From contig CAMPYH010000002.1 of NCBI GenBank assembly GCA_946998225.1, positions 122,871-186,870 of the forward strand: DNA of 64,000 nt. The letters run 5' to 3'. Positions 16,462-25,804 of this stretch are shown in pieces. Source of the stretch: an uncultured Clostridiaceae bacterium (GTDB lineage: Bacteria > Bacillota > Clostridia > TANB77 > CAG-508). A program made the position numbers and the translations under genes. The notes under the pieces are model-generated. The model saw only the letters and a program-made list of their open reading frames with translations, was not told the origin of the DNA and did no database searches. The stretch's first letter is position 1. Every line of letters begins with the position of its first letter.

Positions 16462-18447
16462 ATTTCTTTGATCTTTTTGGATTTTATTTATTAATTTAAT
16501 TTTATCTCTTATCTCTGCCGCTTTCTCAAATTCCAGATTTTCTGAAAGTTTTATCATCTCTTCAGTTAATTTATTAATTAGTTCTTCAGCATCTTCGTCT
16601 TTATATATTTCATTTTCTTCATAAACTTTACTAATAGATATAAGTTCTCTAATGTCTTTTTTAATAGTTTTTGGAACTATATTATTTGCTTTATTATATT
16701 CCTCTTGTATTTGTCTTCTTCTATTTGTTTCTTTTATTGCTTTTTCCATTGATGCAGTAAGTTCATCACCATACATTATAACAGTACCGTCGCTATTTCT
16801 AGCAGCACGTCCTATTGTTTGTATAAGTGATCTTTCTGATCTTAAAAATCCTTCTTTATCTGCATCTAGTATTGCAACTAATGATACCTCAGGTATATCT
16901 AGTCCTTCTCTTAAAAGGTTTATTCCAACAAGTACATCAAATTTACCAAGTCTTAAATCTCTAATTATTTCTATTCTTTCAAGTGTTTTAGTATCTGAAT
17001 GCATATACCTTGCTTTTATATCTAAACTATATAAATATTCACTTAAATCTTCTGCTTGTTTTTTAGTAAGAGTTGTAACAAGTACTCTTTCTTTTCTCTC
17101 CACTCTTTTATTTATTTCATTAATTAAATCATCTACCTGATTCTCTGCAGGTTTTACTATAACTTTAGGATCTAAAAGTCCTGTAGGCCTTATTATCTGT
17201 TCTACTACGCTACTTGCTTTTTCTAATTCAAAATCTCCAGGTGTTGCAGATACAAATACACATTGATTTATTCTATCTAAAAATTCATTAAATTTAAGAG
17301 GTCTATTATCTAGTGCTGATGGAAGTCTAAAACCATAATTTACTAGATTTTCTTTTCTTGCCCTATCTCCATTATACATTGCTCTTACCTGTGGAATAGT
17401 TGCATGTGATTCATCTATAAACATTATATAGTCTTTATCAAAGAAATCTAAAAGAGTATATGGAGGTTCTCCCTTTTTTCTACCAGATATGTGTCTTGAA
17501 TAGTTTTCTATACCTTGAGTAAATCCTGTTTCTCTCATCATTTCTATATCAAAGAGTGTTCTTTCTTTTATTCTTTGTGCTTCAATAAGTTTGTTTTGAG
17601 ATTCGAACATTTTAACTTGATCTTCCATCTCTTCTTCTATAGCCTTTAATGCTCTTTCCATTTTAGCTGATGTTGTTACATAGTGTGAGTTCGGGAATAT
17701 CATAATATAATCATTTGTATGAGTTTTACGTCCTGTAAGTGGATTTATCTCATAAATTTCTTCTACTTCATCTCCCCAAAATTCTACCCTTATAGCTTTT
17801 CCTTCATTGTTTGATGGATAAATTTCAAGAATATCTCCTTTTGCTCTAAATGTTCCTCTTTCAAAAGATATTTCATTTCTTGTATACTGCATTTTAATAA
17901 GTTTCATCATTATACTTTCTCTAGATACAGTATCTCCTTTTCTAATAGATAATGTGAAGTTTTCATAATCTTCAGGATCACCTAATCCATATATACAAGA
18001 GACAGATGCAACAACTATTACATTTCTTTCACTCATAAGTGAAGCTGTAGCACTATGTCTTAATTTATCTATTTCATCATTTATGCTTGCGTCTTTTTCA
18101 ATATATGTATCTGAATGTGCAACATATGCCTCAGGTTGGTAATAATCATAATATGAAACAAAATACTCAACTCTATTTTCTGGAAACAATTCCTTAAACT
18201 CAGAATAAAGCTGTCCTGCAAGAGTTTTGTTATGTGCAAGTATAAGCGCTGGTTTATTTAATTTTTCAATTACATTTGCCATAGTAAATGTCTTACCTGA
18301 TCCTGTAACACCTAAAAGCATTTCAAATTTAGATCCAGAATTAATACCAGAAACAATTTTGTCTATTGCTTCTGGTTGATCACCTGTAGGTTTAAATTTA
18401 GATTTTATTTTAAAATCATTTTTAATTTTATCTTCTTTATTAATCAT
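16456..18447 (-). CDS. uvrB: excinuclease ABC subunit UvrB
   Basis: UvrB is the central helicase-like subunit of nucleotide excision repair that verifies damage and recruits UvrC. The 663 residues include Walker A GVTGSGKTFT, the beta-hairpin region with YYDYYQPEAYV, DEAD-like DESH, motif VI QTIGRAARN, and a C-terminal UVR motif (about residues 622-655, KLSENLEFEKAAEIRDKI) that contacts UvrC. AGAGGATAA precedes the ATG. It has its own promoter at 18476-18504. uvrA is nearby but not adjacent, the reverse of the usual uvrB-uvrA operon. Confidence 0.98.
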   Translation of the reverse strand: MINKEDKIKNDFKIKSKFKPTGDQPEAIDKIVSGINSGSKFEMLLGVTGSGKTFTMANVIEKLNKPALILAHNKTLAGQLYSEFKELFPENRVEYFVSYYDYYQPEAYVAHSDTYIEKDASINDEIDKLRHSATASLMSERNVIVVASVSCIYGLGDPEDYENFTLSIRKGDTVSRESIMMKLIKMQYTRNEISFERGTFRAKGDILEIYPSNNEGKAIRVEFWGDEVEEIYEINPLTGRKTHTNDYIMIFPNSHYVTTSAKMERALKAIEEEMEDQVKMFESQNKLIEAQRIKERTLFDIEMMRETGFTQGIENYSRHISGRKKGEPPYTLLDFFDKDYIMFIDESHATIPQVRAMYNGDRARKENLVNYGFRLPSALDNRPLKFNEFLDRINQCVFVSATPGDFELEKASSVVEQIIRPTGLLDPKVIVKPAENQVDDLINEINKRVERKERVLVTTLTKKQAEDLSEYLYSLDIKARYMHSDTKTLERIEIIRDLRLGKFDVLVGINLLREGLDIPEVSLVAILDADKEGFLRSERSLIQTIGRAARNSDGTVIMYGDELTASMEKAIKETNRRRQIQEEYNKANNIVPKTIKKDIRELISISKVYEENEIYKDEDAEELINKLTEEMIKLSENLEFEKAAEIRDKIKLINKIQKDQRNL

Positions 18448-18475
18448 TTATCCTCTAATCCTTAAAACCTCTTTT

Positions 18476-18504
18476 ATTATATGTATTTATTAGGATTTAT
18501 TCAA
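18476..18504 (-). promoter_or_regulatory. uvrB promoter
   Basis: -35 TTGAAT (18499-18504), 17-base spacer, -10 TATAAT (18476-18481) on the minus strand. No SOS operator was recognised. Confidence 0.75.
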
Positions 18505-18524
18505 ATAAACGTAGAAATATAATA

Positions 18525-18555
18525 AAACCTTCTTAAATTAAATTTAAGAAGGTTT
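18525..18555 (-). terminator. terminator of the ABC exporter/GIY-YIG unit
   Basis: A near-perfect 15-bp palindrome AAACCTTCTTAAATT/AATTTAAGAAGGTTT just after the GIY-YIG stop. The T run on the minus strand is short (TATTATATTT). Confidence 0.7.
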
Positions 18556-18559
18556 ATTT

Positions 18560-18889
18560 TTATATTTTCTTTATATCTTTTCCTTTTACATATTTATCTT
18601 TGGATACTCTTTCTTTAAACACATCAAAGCTACTTGTAAGTATAAACTTTTCTTTATCATCTTTACTTAGTTTTTTAATCCAATATTCAAGTTTTGATGC
18701 ATTAGATTTTGTATCTGTTATATAATATGTTTCAAGTCTTTTAAATCCTTTTGATTTAGTGTATTTTGCCGCTTTTATATCTTTTGTTTTATGTTCATTT
18801 ATTCTTCTTTCTAAATCATTTGTTATTCCTGTATATATTGAATCATCCTTGCATCTTAACATATATACATAATATTTATCTTTTTTCAT
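18560..18889 (-). CDS. GIY-YIG nuclease superfamily protein (UPF0213/YhbQ-like)
   Basis: A 109-residue single-domain protein starting MKKDKYYVYMLRCKDDSIYTG, i.e. the YVYML...YTG form of the GIY-YIG motif, followed by the conserved Arg and His of DLERRINEH and later YYITDTKSNASKLEYWIKKLSK with the metal-binding Glu. This matches the short UPF0213/YazA/YhbQ group, whose role is poorly known (DNA damage handling has been suggested). It begins 4 bases after the ABC permease stop, so it is cotranscribed with the exporter. Confidence 0.88.
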   Translation of the reverse strand: MKKDKYYVYMLRCKDDSIYTGITNDLERRINEHKTKDIKAAKYTKSKGFKRLETYYITDTKSNASKLEYWIKKLSKDDKEKFILTSSFDVFKERVSKDKYVKGKDIKKI

Positions 18890-18893
18890 ATAT

Positions 18894-21830
18894 TTACATA
18901 GATCCTTTTTTAATTACATCTATTATATTCATATCATCTATTTTAGATCTTGCATACCTCATTGTTGTAAATATTATAATCATTACTCCGAATACAGCTA
19001 TTAATATACTTTTCACGCTTAAATTAACTTGTAATGATACATCTTTTTTAATTAGCAGTTCTAATATCTTCATTAATCCAAATGATGTTATTACTCCGTA
19101 GATTATTACTTTAGTTCCATAAAGTACTGATTCATAATCTAACATTTTTCTCATTTGCTTTTTAGTCATACCCATTGATTTTAAATTTGCAAATTCTCTT
19201 TGTCTTAAAATTATATTTGTAGATATTGTATTAAATACATTAGATACAGATATTAATACTATAAGTACTATGAATCCATATACTAATATTTTAATAATTG
19301 TATTGACCGCTCTTATGCTTGCAAATATTTTTCCTACATCTTCAAAATATTCTTGAATCACTATATCTGCTTCCGGATCGTTTTTCTTTTTATGGTCTCT
19401 CATATAGTCTTCAAATTTTTCTATATCTTCTTTATTTACACCTTTTGTATTATATAATTTTAAGTAATTTACTGATGGCATATAATATATTACCATATTA
19501 TCTTTTAGATCCTCTAAAGCTTCTTTGTTATTTTTTTCTTCATCTGACATATTTTCTAGTGCTAATTTATATCTATATTCATTAATCTTTTTACCATATA
19601 TTTTAGTTAGTTCTTCTTCTTTAGATACATGGTCTTTATATATTTTCATGAATGTTTTTTTATTTACAATTATTCCACCGATATCTTCTTGATAAGAATC
19701 ATTTCTTAATGTAGGGAAGTCTTCATCATATATTACCTTATTAATTTTTAAATCTGTAAATTTAACATATTCTTTTTTTATTTTTTTATTTTCTTCATCA
19801 TATATATCTTCTTTTATGTATATATTTGCATTATTTTTAGCACCTTTAATTGGTTTTATATTATAGTATTTATCTTTTGTATTTTTTACAAAATTACCTA
19901 CTAGTATACCTTCACCATCTTTAAGTTCTACATTGTTCTTTTTTAAATACTTTTCTAATATTTCACCTTCTGCCGCTATTAATTTTGTACTAAACTTTTT
20001 ATCTATATTTTCGTTTTCGAATTTTTCTCTTTCTTCTCTTTCTTTTCTAATATATTCCTCTTCCTTAGAAGCTTTATTTTTGTTTGTAAGTCCTCTTTTA
20101 TCTTTTATATATTTAAGATATTCATTTTTTTCTTTTTCATTTATATCAAAATCATCGTAAGATAGTGCAAAATTGTTATTGATTTTAATTATATTTGCAT
20201 TGTTTAATTTTTTATACTCTTTATCTTCTAATACATAATCTAAAGTCTTATTTAATTCTTCTATATATTTTTTACTATCTCTATTTTTAATATTTAATTT
20301 TCCATCAGATACTTTATGTGCTTCACTCACAAATCCTGATACAACATAATCTGCTACATTAAGTACATCTGGAGATATATTTGCCATTTCAGCAGTTCCA
20401 ACTGAAAGAGTATTTTGTACTATTAAAAATATTACTACAGATACTGTAAGAGATAATATAGTTATTCTATATTTACCCTTACTTCTTTTTAAAGATTTGT
20501 TTGCAAGATCTCCTTCAACACCTAAAAGTTTTTTAGATATAAAACTTGTTCTAAGTTTTCTAGGTTTTATTACTATCTCATCAATACCTTTTATAGATTC
20601 TATTGGAGATGTTTTAGAAGCTTTTCTTGCTGGTCTTAAAATTCCAAAATATGTAACTATATATGTAACTATAGTTGTAGTTAAAATAACTGGCCAGTTA
20701 AATACCATTTTTAGTTTTAAGTCAGACATATATTCTGCTTCTGTTCCCATATTTATTAAACCAATCATTAGTTTATTAAGCATTATATAAAGTATTTTAA
20801 TTCCAACAAGTCCAACTAAAAATCCGAATAATAGTCCAAATGTTGCCATTATAAATGCTTCAAATGTTACAAGTTTCCTTATTTGTTTTTTGCTTGCACC
20901 TACTGATATAAGCATACCATAATCTTTTCTTCTCTCTGCTATAGATATTGTAAAGCTATTATATATTACAAGTATTGTAGCAGCACCTATTACAACGAAT
21001 AAAAATATTTGTACTATCCAAAGTACTTTATTTATTTTATCATCACTTGTTTTATCATATGGTAAAAGTGCATAAGTATTGTAATCTACATTTTCTGCAT
21101 TTCCTATTTGTTCATTTTCTTTTAATAAATTATTTGCTTTTAATATTTTTGTAAGATCTTGTAAAGCTGTTGATTTATTTTTAAATACTAAAGATATTCC
21201 AATATTTTTTTCATTATTTAAAATATTTTCTTTTTCAAAATCTTTTACTATAAATATTGCTGAATAATTTATCCTATTTCCAGATGTTATATAATCTACC
21301 TTGATTTTATCTATATCTGCTTTTATACTTGCATCACCATCAAGTTTAGTTGCAGTTAATATACTGCTTTCTAATTCTTTAGTTTGTAAAGATGTTTTAA
21401 TATTTTCTGTTACAATTACAGTTCCTTCTTTAAGTTTTACATCTTTGTCTTTTATTTTTCCAAAATATATATTTGGATCTTTTTCTAATTCTTTTTTATC
21501 TATATAGTATAGTCTCGCTTCTGCTACATATTTCTTGCTATTTTTTTCATCTTTTAATTTATATAGATTTTTTTCTACATATGGTGCAGCTGTTTCAAAT
21601 TTAAGATTTTTCTTAAAATCTAATACATTTTGTTTATTTATATATTTAACTATTGCTTCACTATTACCATCTAATATTTTTTGTGTATCTGATACAATTC
21701 TTTTACTTGATTCTGAAAGCATAGATACAGTCATTATCATTGCTACAGCTATCATAAGTCCTATTATAGTTGCAATAGTTCTTTCTTTATTTGTTTTTAA
21801 GTATTTTATTGTAAGATTTCTAAAAAACAT
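18894..21830 (-). CDS. ABC transporter permease, FtsX/MacB type (large)
   Basis: A 978-residue permease with two FtsX-like cores. One N-terminal helix (about residues 19-38) precedes a large ~230-residue external domain; then come three helices around residues 275-400 (containing ERRKDYGMLISVGASKKQI, the classic FtsX coupling segment). A second helix near 455 starts a second external domain of ~370 residues, and three C-terminal helices follow (RQREFANLKSMGMTKKQM is the second coupling segment). Such permeases do not move small molecules by alternating access but act in lipoprotein/peptide export or mechanotransmission. The ATPase upstream is its partner. No substrate can be deduced. Confidence 0.88.
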   Translation of the reverse strand: MFFRNLTIKYLKTNKERTIATIIGLMIAVAMIMTVSMLSESSKRIVSDTQKILDGNSEAIVKYINKQNVLDFKKNLKFETAAPYVEKNLYKLKDEKNSKKYVAEARLYYIDKKELEKDPNIYFGKIKDKDVKLKEGTVIVTENIKTSLQTKELESSILTATKLDGDASIKADIDKIKVDYITSGNRINYSAIFIVKDFEKENILNNEKNIGISLVFKNKSTALQDLTKILKANNLLKENEQIGNAENVDYNTYALLPYDKTSDDKINKVLWIVQIFLFVVIGAATILVIYNSFTISIAERRKDYGMLISVGASKKQIRKLVTFEAFIMATFGLLFGFLVGLVGIKILYIMLNKLMIGLINMGTEAEYMSDLKLKMVFNWPVILTTTIVTYIVTYFGILRPARKASKTSPIESIKGIDEIVIKPRKLRTSFISKKLLGVEGDLANKSLKRSKGKYRITILSLTVSVVIFLIVQNTLSVGTAEMANISPDVLNVADYVVSGFVSEAHKVSDGKLNIKNRDSKKYIEELNKTLDYVLEDKEYKKLNNANIIKINNNFALSYDDFDINEKEKNEYLKYIKDKRGLTNKNKASKEEEYIRKEREEREKFENENIDKKFSTKLIAAEGEILEKYLKKNNVELKDGEGILVGNFVKNTKDKYYNIKPIKGAKNNANIYIKEDIYDEENKKIKKEYVKFTDLKINKVIYDEDFPTLRNDSYQEDIGGIIVNKKTFMKIYKDHVSKEEELTKIYGKKINEYRYKLALENMSDEEKNNKEALEDLKDNMVIYYMPSVNYLKLYNTKGVNKEDIEKFEDYMRDHKKKNDPEADIVIQEYFEDVGKIFASIRAVNTIIKILVYGFIVLIVLISVSNVFNTISTNIILRQREFANLKSMGMTKKQMRKMLDYESVLYGTKVIIYGVITSFGLMKILELLIKKDVSLQVNLSVKSILIAVFGVMIIIFTTMRYARSKIDDMNIIDVIKKGSM

Positions 21831-21849
21831 AATTTCTCCTTTCTAATTA

Positions 21850-22536
21850 TTATACTAATTTTCTATCTTCAATTATTTTTCCATCTTCTATTGTTATCAT
21901 TCTATCAGCCATAACAGCTAAATCTTCATCATGTGTTATCATAAGTATGGTTTGTCCTAAAGATTTATTAGTATATTTTAAAAGTTCCATTATTTCTCTT
22001 GCGTTTTTTGTATCTAGATTTCCTGTTGGCTCGTCTGCAAGTATTATTGCTGGTTCATTTGAAAGTGCTCTTGCTATAGATACTCTTTGTTCTTGACCTC
22101 CAGATAATTCATTAGGAAGATTTTTTAATTTTGTTTCAAGTCCTAATTTTTCTACCATTTCATTAAATTTTTTCTTATCTACTTTTTTTCCATCAAGTAA
22201 TATAGGAAGATTTATATTTTCTTCTACATTAAGTATTGGAAGTAAATTAAAGAATTGGTAAATAAGTCCTACTTCACGTCTTCTAAAAATGGCAAGTTTT
22301 TCCTCTTTTAATGAATATATATCTACTCCATCAATATATATCTTTCCGCTTGTTGGTTTATCTACACCACCCATCATATGTAAAAGTGTAGATTTTCCAG
22401 AACCTGATTTACCAACAATTGATACAAATTCACCTTTATCTACTTTAAATGAAACATTGTCCACTGCTTTTACAAAATTGCTTTTTCCTTCTTTTCCGTA
22501 ATATTTACATAAATTTTCTACTTTTAATATTTCCAT
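21850..22536 (-). CDS. ABC transporter ATP-binding protein, LolD/MacB type
   Basis: A 228-residue ATPase of the lipoprotein/peptide export subfamily. Walker A GKSGSGKSTL, Q-loop YQFFNLLP, signature LSGGQEQRVSIARAL, Walker B IILADEPTGNLD and switch His in ITHDEDLA are all present, so it should be active. The frame extends to an ATG at 22557, but the ATG at 22536 (MEILKVENL) has AAGGTG at proper spacing and matches the family start. It is followed by its permease 19 bases on. Two GTGAC boxes 11 bases apart lie just upstream, suggesting control by a response regulator. Confidence 0.93.
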   Translation of the reverse strand: MEILKVENLCKYYGKEGKSNFVKAVDNVSFKVDKGEFVSIVGKSGSGKSTLLHMMGGVDKPTSGKIYIDGVDIYSLKEEKLAIFRRREVGLIYQFFNLLPILNVEENINLPILLDGKKVDKKKFNEMVEKLGLETKLKNLPNELSGGQEQRVSIARALSNEPAIILADEPTGNLDTKNAREIMELLKYTNKSLGQTILMITHDEDLAVMADRMITIEDGKIIEDRKLV

Positions 22537-22577
22537 ATTACACCTTTTTCCTTTCATTATAACTATATATATTAATT

Positions 22578-22593
22578 GTGACTATAAAGTGAC
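22578..22593. promoter_or_regulatory. tandem GTGAC boxes, candidate response-regulator operator
   Basis: On the plus strand GTGAC occurs at 22578-22582 and 22589-22593, exactly 11 bases apart with TATAAA between. This is the direct-repeat geometry bound by OmpR/PhoB-type regulators. On the minus strand the repeats (GTCAC) overlap a possible -35 (TTGTCA) in front of the ABC exporter. An OmpR-family regulator is encoded 3.3 kb away at 25797-26468. Confidence 0.45.
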
Positions 22594-22603
22594 AATAAAA
22601 AAA

Positions 22604-22619
22604 TAGAGCTAATGCTCTA
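22604..22619 (-). terminator. terminator after the DUF898 gene
   Basis: TAGAGC/GCTCTA hairpin followed by seven T on the minus strand. It ends the Smr/two-component/LCP/DUF898 unit and isolates the ABC exporter from it. Confidence 0.82.
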
Positions 22620-22623
22620 CTTT

Positions 22624-22974
22624 TTATTCAAAATGTGTATGTTTTACCACCCATTTTTTCATAGCTATTTTTACCCATAGTCCATATATTCCAATTGTTA
22701 TTATAGTAAGAAGAAACCACTTAATCCATTGTCCAAAAAGTCCTACTGCTGTTCCATCAAATGTAAGTCTTCTTCCATTTATTACTGTATGTTTTGCTTT
22801 ATATCTTTCCATTATTACTACAGACCAAGGAAGACATATTCCAAGAGTAAATGTACTAACCAATAATCCTAAAAGATATGTTAGGAAAAGTCCTGTTAAT
22901 GTACCATCGAAATATGATGGTTCTTTAGCATCAACCACACTTACGTTTATGTTTACACTATTTTCATTATCCAT
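22624..22974 (-). CDS. DUF898 (YjgN-like) membrane protein
   Basis: A 116-residue membrane protein with two long hydrophobic segments (about residues 26-52 and 78-104). The pattern YFDGTLTGLFLTYLLGLLVSTFTLGICLPW and a second TFDGTAVGLFGQW...TIGIYGLWV is the internal repeat of DUF898/YjgN proteins, each with an FDG(T/S)..G motif and a glycine/tryptophan-ended helix. The function of this family is unknown. It is last in the transcript that starts with the Smr/two-component genes and follows the LCP protein by 30 bases. Confidence 0.75.
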   Translation of the reverse strand: MDNENSVNINVSVVDAKEPSYFDGTLTGLFLTYLLGLLVSTFTLGICLPWSVVIMERYKAKHTVINGRRLTFDGTAVGLFGQWIKWFLLTIITIGIYGLWVKIAMKKWVVKHTHFE

Positions 22975-23003
22975 AATTTTCTCCTTTTATTTATTTTTTA
23001 TTT

Positions 23004-24473
23004 TTATTTATCTATTTTTTTAAACAACACTTCGTTTATTTCATTTTTGGTTTTTTCTAAGCTGGCTTCATTTATTATTCCTATGTATAAATTTCTATTT
23101 GGCATAGAATATGTACGTCCATGGCTTCCTGTAACCTCTAGTGCATTTGAAGTAATTTTCCATTTTGGCATTTCATCTATTTGTTTTTTAGCATATTCTT
23201 TCATAAAGTCTACTGTTATATTTGTATATATTTCTTTTCCCATTGCCTCTATAATATTGTCTAGTCTTGCTAGTATACTAGGAGTTGTAGATATTTTTTG
23301 TATTGCAGCACTTATTATTTTTTGTTGGTTTTTACCTCTATCAAAGTCTCCATGTGCAAGTTGTTTTCTTTCTCTAGAGAATATTAATGCAGATTTACCA
23401 TTTAAATGTATATTTCCATATTTAAAATTTACTCCATCTCTATAGAAAGGTTTATCATTAAATACTGTAACTCCACCTATTAAATCTATAGCTTTAATAA
23501 CTCCACTAAAGTTTATTCTAATAAAATTATCTATTTCTATATCAAATAGATCTTCAATTGTTCCTACAGATTTATCTACTCCATATACTCCAGCATGTGT
23601 TAATTTATCTTTTAAACCTGTTGTACCTCTTAAATTAACATATGTATCTCTAGGTATATTTGTAAGAAGTATTTCATGTGTATTTGGATTTACTGTTGCT
23701 AAAATATTAACATCTGTTAATGAATTAATATTAAGTCCAGATCTTGTATCTATTCCTGCAATATATACTATAAATGCTCCATTTTTATCTCGTTTATTTT
23801 CTTTTTGTTCTACTTTTTCTTCTAATGTAAATTCATAAATAAATCTCAATTTGTTTTTTAATATTGGGAATTGTTCAATAACAAAATCATATTCACCTTC
23901 ACTTAGAAGAATTATATTAATTTTTCCTTCTATTAAATTATTTACAAGTTCGTTTATGTTATTAAAGTCTTTTCTATTATATTTTGTAGTTTCTTTAAGT
24001 TTATCAAACGCTTTATTAGCATTTTCATTTATTTTAATTACACCTACTTCTTCAGTACTTTCAGTTGAAAATTTAATATCTTCTTTATTTGTAACAAGAT
24101 AATATTTATTTGTTATTACTTTGCTATTTTTTAAAGCATTAAACACTTTATTTGTACTATATATTCCTTTAAATCCTACTAGTGAAACTAAAATAGTTGG
24201 AACTAAAAGTATGTAGTAAAATATTTTAGATGCCTTTTTCTCTCTTTTAACATTTAATATTCCAAGTATAAGTGCTACTAAAGCAATTACTCCAAAGAAT
24301 ATTCCTAAATACTTATTAGGTAATATTTTTAAGTTATATACAAAGAAGCTTAATACTGCCAGCATTATTAATACTGTTAAATAACTTAGACTAAATATGT
24401 GTTTTCTTTTTTTACTTTTATCTTTTTTATCTTTTTTATCTTTTTTTTCTTCTTTTTTATCTCTTCTTCTCAT
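23004..24473 (-). CDS. LCP (LytR-CpsA-Psr) family cell-wall ligase
   Basis: LCP enzymes transfer undecaprenyl-phosphate-linked polymers onto peptidoglycan outside the cell. The 489 residues start with a very basic Lys/Asp tail (about residues 1-26), then three hydrophobic helices (about 28-120), an external spacer of ~120 residues and the LCP core from about 235 to 420. The core shows GIDTRSGLNINSLTDVNILATVNP, the arginine-containing SIPRDT-type motif (NIPRDTYVNL), KLTHAGVYG and FSRERKQLAHGDFDRGKNQQ, all diagnostic. The multi-helix N-terminus is longer than usual. It follows the histidine kinase by 29 bases, so the two-component system probably regulates wall polymer attachment. Confidence 0.93.
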   Translation of the reverse strand: MRRRDKKEEKKDKKDKKDKSKKRKHIFSLSYLTVLIMLAVLSFFVYNLKILPNKYLGIFFGVIALVALILGILNVKREKKASKIFYYILLVPTILVSLVGFKGIYSTNKVFNALKNSKVITNKYYLVTNKEDIKFSTESTEEVGVIKINENANKAFDKLKETTKYNRKDFNNINELVNNLIEGKINIILLSEGEYDFVIEQFPILKNKLRFIYEFTLEEKVEQKENKRDKNGAFIVYIAGIDTRSGLNINSLTDVNILATVNPNTHEILLTNIPRDTYVNLRGTTGLKDKLTHAGVYGVDKSVGTIEDLFDIEIDNFIRINFSGVIKAIDLIGGVTVFNDKPFYRDGVNFKYGNIHLNGKSALIFSRERKQLAHGDFDRGKNQQKIISAAIQKISTTPSILARLDNIIEAMGKEIYTNITVDFMKEYAKKQIDEMPKWKITSNALEVTGSHGRTYSMPNRNLYIGIINEASLEKTKNEINEVLFKKIDK

Positions 24474-24502
24474 ATTTATCCTTTCGCTTAAGAATTTTAA
24501 AC

Positions 24503-25804
24503 TTATTTTAAAAATCCTAATATAAATTCTGAACCAAGTCCTTTTTTAGATTTTATATTAATATATCCATCTTGTGCTTCCATTATTTTTTTACTTATAT
24601 TAAGTCCTATTCCAATACTTGTTTCTTTAGAATTTTTTCCTTTATAGAATCTTTTAAATATATTTTTAATTTCTTCTTTTGTAAGGCCTTCTCCTTCATC
24701 TTTTATATATATTCTAGAGTATAATCCTAAATCCTTAAAAAATATATATATTTTTTTATTTTCTTTAGATATTTCAATTGCATTTTTTAAAATATTTGAT
24801 ACAGCCTCCATACACCAGTTATAGTCTCCCATAAAATATGCATCTTCATTTTCTTCTAAAACTACTTCTATATTTCCAAGCTCTAAAGTATATCTAAATT
24901 TTTCTATTATCTTTTTAATAAAATCATTAAAATATATTTTTTCCTTTTTAAACTGTATAGATTTTGCATCAAGTCTTGCCATCTTTAAAAGTTCTTCTAT
25001 TAAAAATGAAATCTTCTTTATATCTTCTTCAATGCTTTTAGTCTTTTTAATATATGAGTTTATTAGTTTTATATTATTATCATTTTGATCTTCTTTGCTT
25101 TTATTTAATTCTATTTCTAAGTTTTTGTTTAATTCATTTTTAATACTATATATTTGAACACTTATATTGGATATTGGTATTCTTATTTGATGTGAAATAT
25201 CTGAAATAAAGTCTTCTATACTTATTCTACTGCTTTCTTCTTCACTTAGTGTTTTAACATATTTTTGCACTAGTTTATTTATATCTGATTTACCTTTATA
25301 TATCTCACCTTCACTATATTGAATTATGTTTTCTAGTTTTGTTTTATCTGGATATGCTTCTAATATTTCAGAGATATCTGCTAAATGTTTTAAAATCTTT
25401 TTGTTTTCAATATAAAAATATATTATACATATTGTATATATTAAAAATATTAAAGAGCTTAAAACTATAAAACTTTTTATATATTCACTATAATATATAT
25501 CGTCTTTATTAAAATCTGTTTTTTCTATTCCTTTATTAATATATACTTTTTCTTTAGAATCTAAATACTTTTTATATTCATTTTCATTTCTAATTTCTTT
25601 ATCATATATTGCTAATATATTTGAATCTAAATTTTTATCTTTTTCTATATATTTAATAATACCTATTTCAACATTTTCTCTTAGATGTATATATCTTGCT
25701 TTAATTACAAAGTTTAATGCTATTAAGATTAAAATTGGAATATATATGTATCTAAAATATATTTTAATAAATTTAAAAACTTTTTTACTATTATCTTTAT
25801 TCAC
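24503..25804 (-). CDS. membrane sensor histidine kinase
   Basis: A 433-residue HisKA-type kinase. Two transmembrane helices (about residues 16-32 and 111-130) flank a ~75-residue external sensor. The H box reads DISHQIRIPISNI (phospho-acceptor His, with QIRIP instead of the common ELKTP), the N box is NILKNAIEIS, and G boxes are DEGEGLT and SIGIGLNISKK. It overlaps the response-regulator stop by 8 bases. Its length and two-helix architecture are those of OmpR-partner kinases. The signal is unknown; the following LCP gene suggests an envelope cue. Confidence 0.92.
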   Translation of the reverse strand: MNKDNSKKVFKFIKIYFRYIYIPILILIALNFVIKARYIHLRENVEIGIIKYIEKDKNLDSNILAIYDKEIRNENEYKKYLDSKEKVYINKGIEKTDFNKDDIYYSEYIKSFIVLSSLIFLIYTICIIYFYIENKKILKHLADISEILEAYPDKTKLENIIQYSEGEIYKGKSDINKLVQKYVKTLSEEESSRISIEDFISDISHQIRIPISNISVQIYSIKNELNKNLEIELNKSKEDQNDNNIKLINSYIKKTKSIEEDIKKISFLIEELLKMARLDAKSIQFKKEKIYFNDFIKKIIEKFRYTLELGNIEVVLEENEDAYFMGDYNWCMEAVSNILKNAIEISKENKKIYIFFKDLGLYSRIYIKDEGEGLTKEEIKNIFKRFYKGKNSKETSIGIGLNISKKIMEAQDGYINIKSKKGLGSEFILGFLK

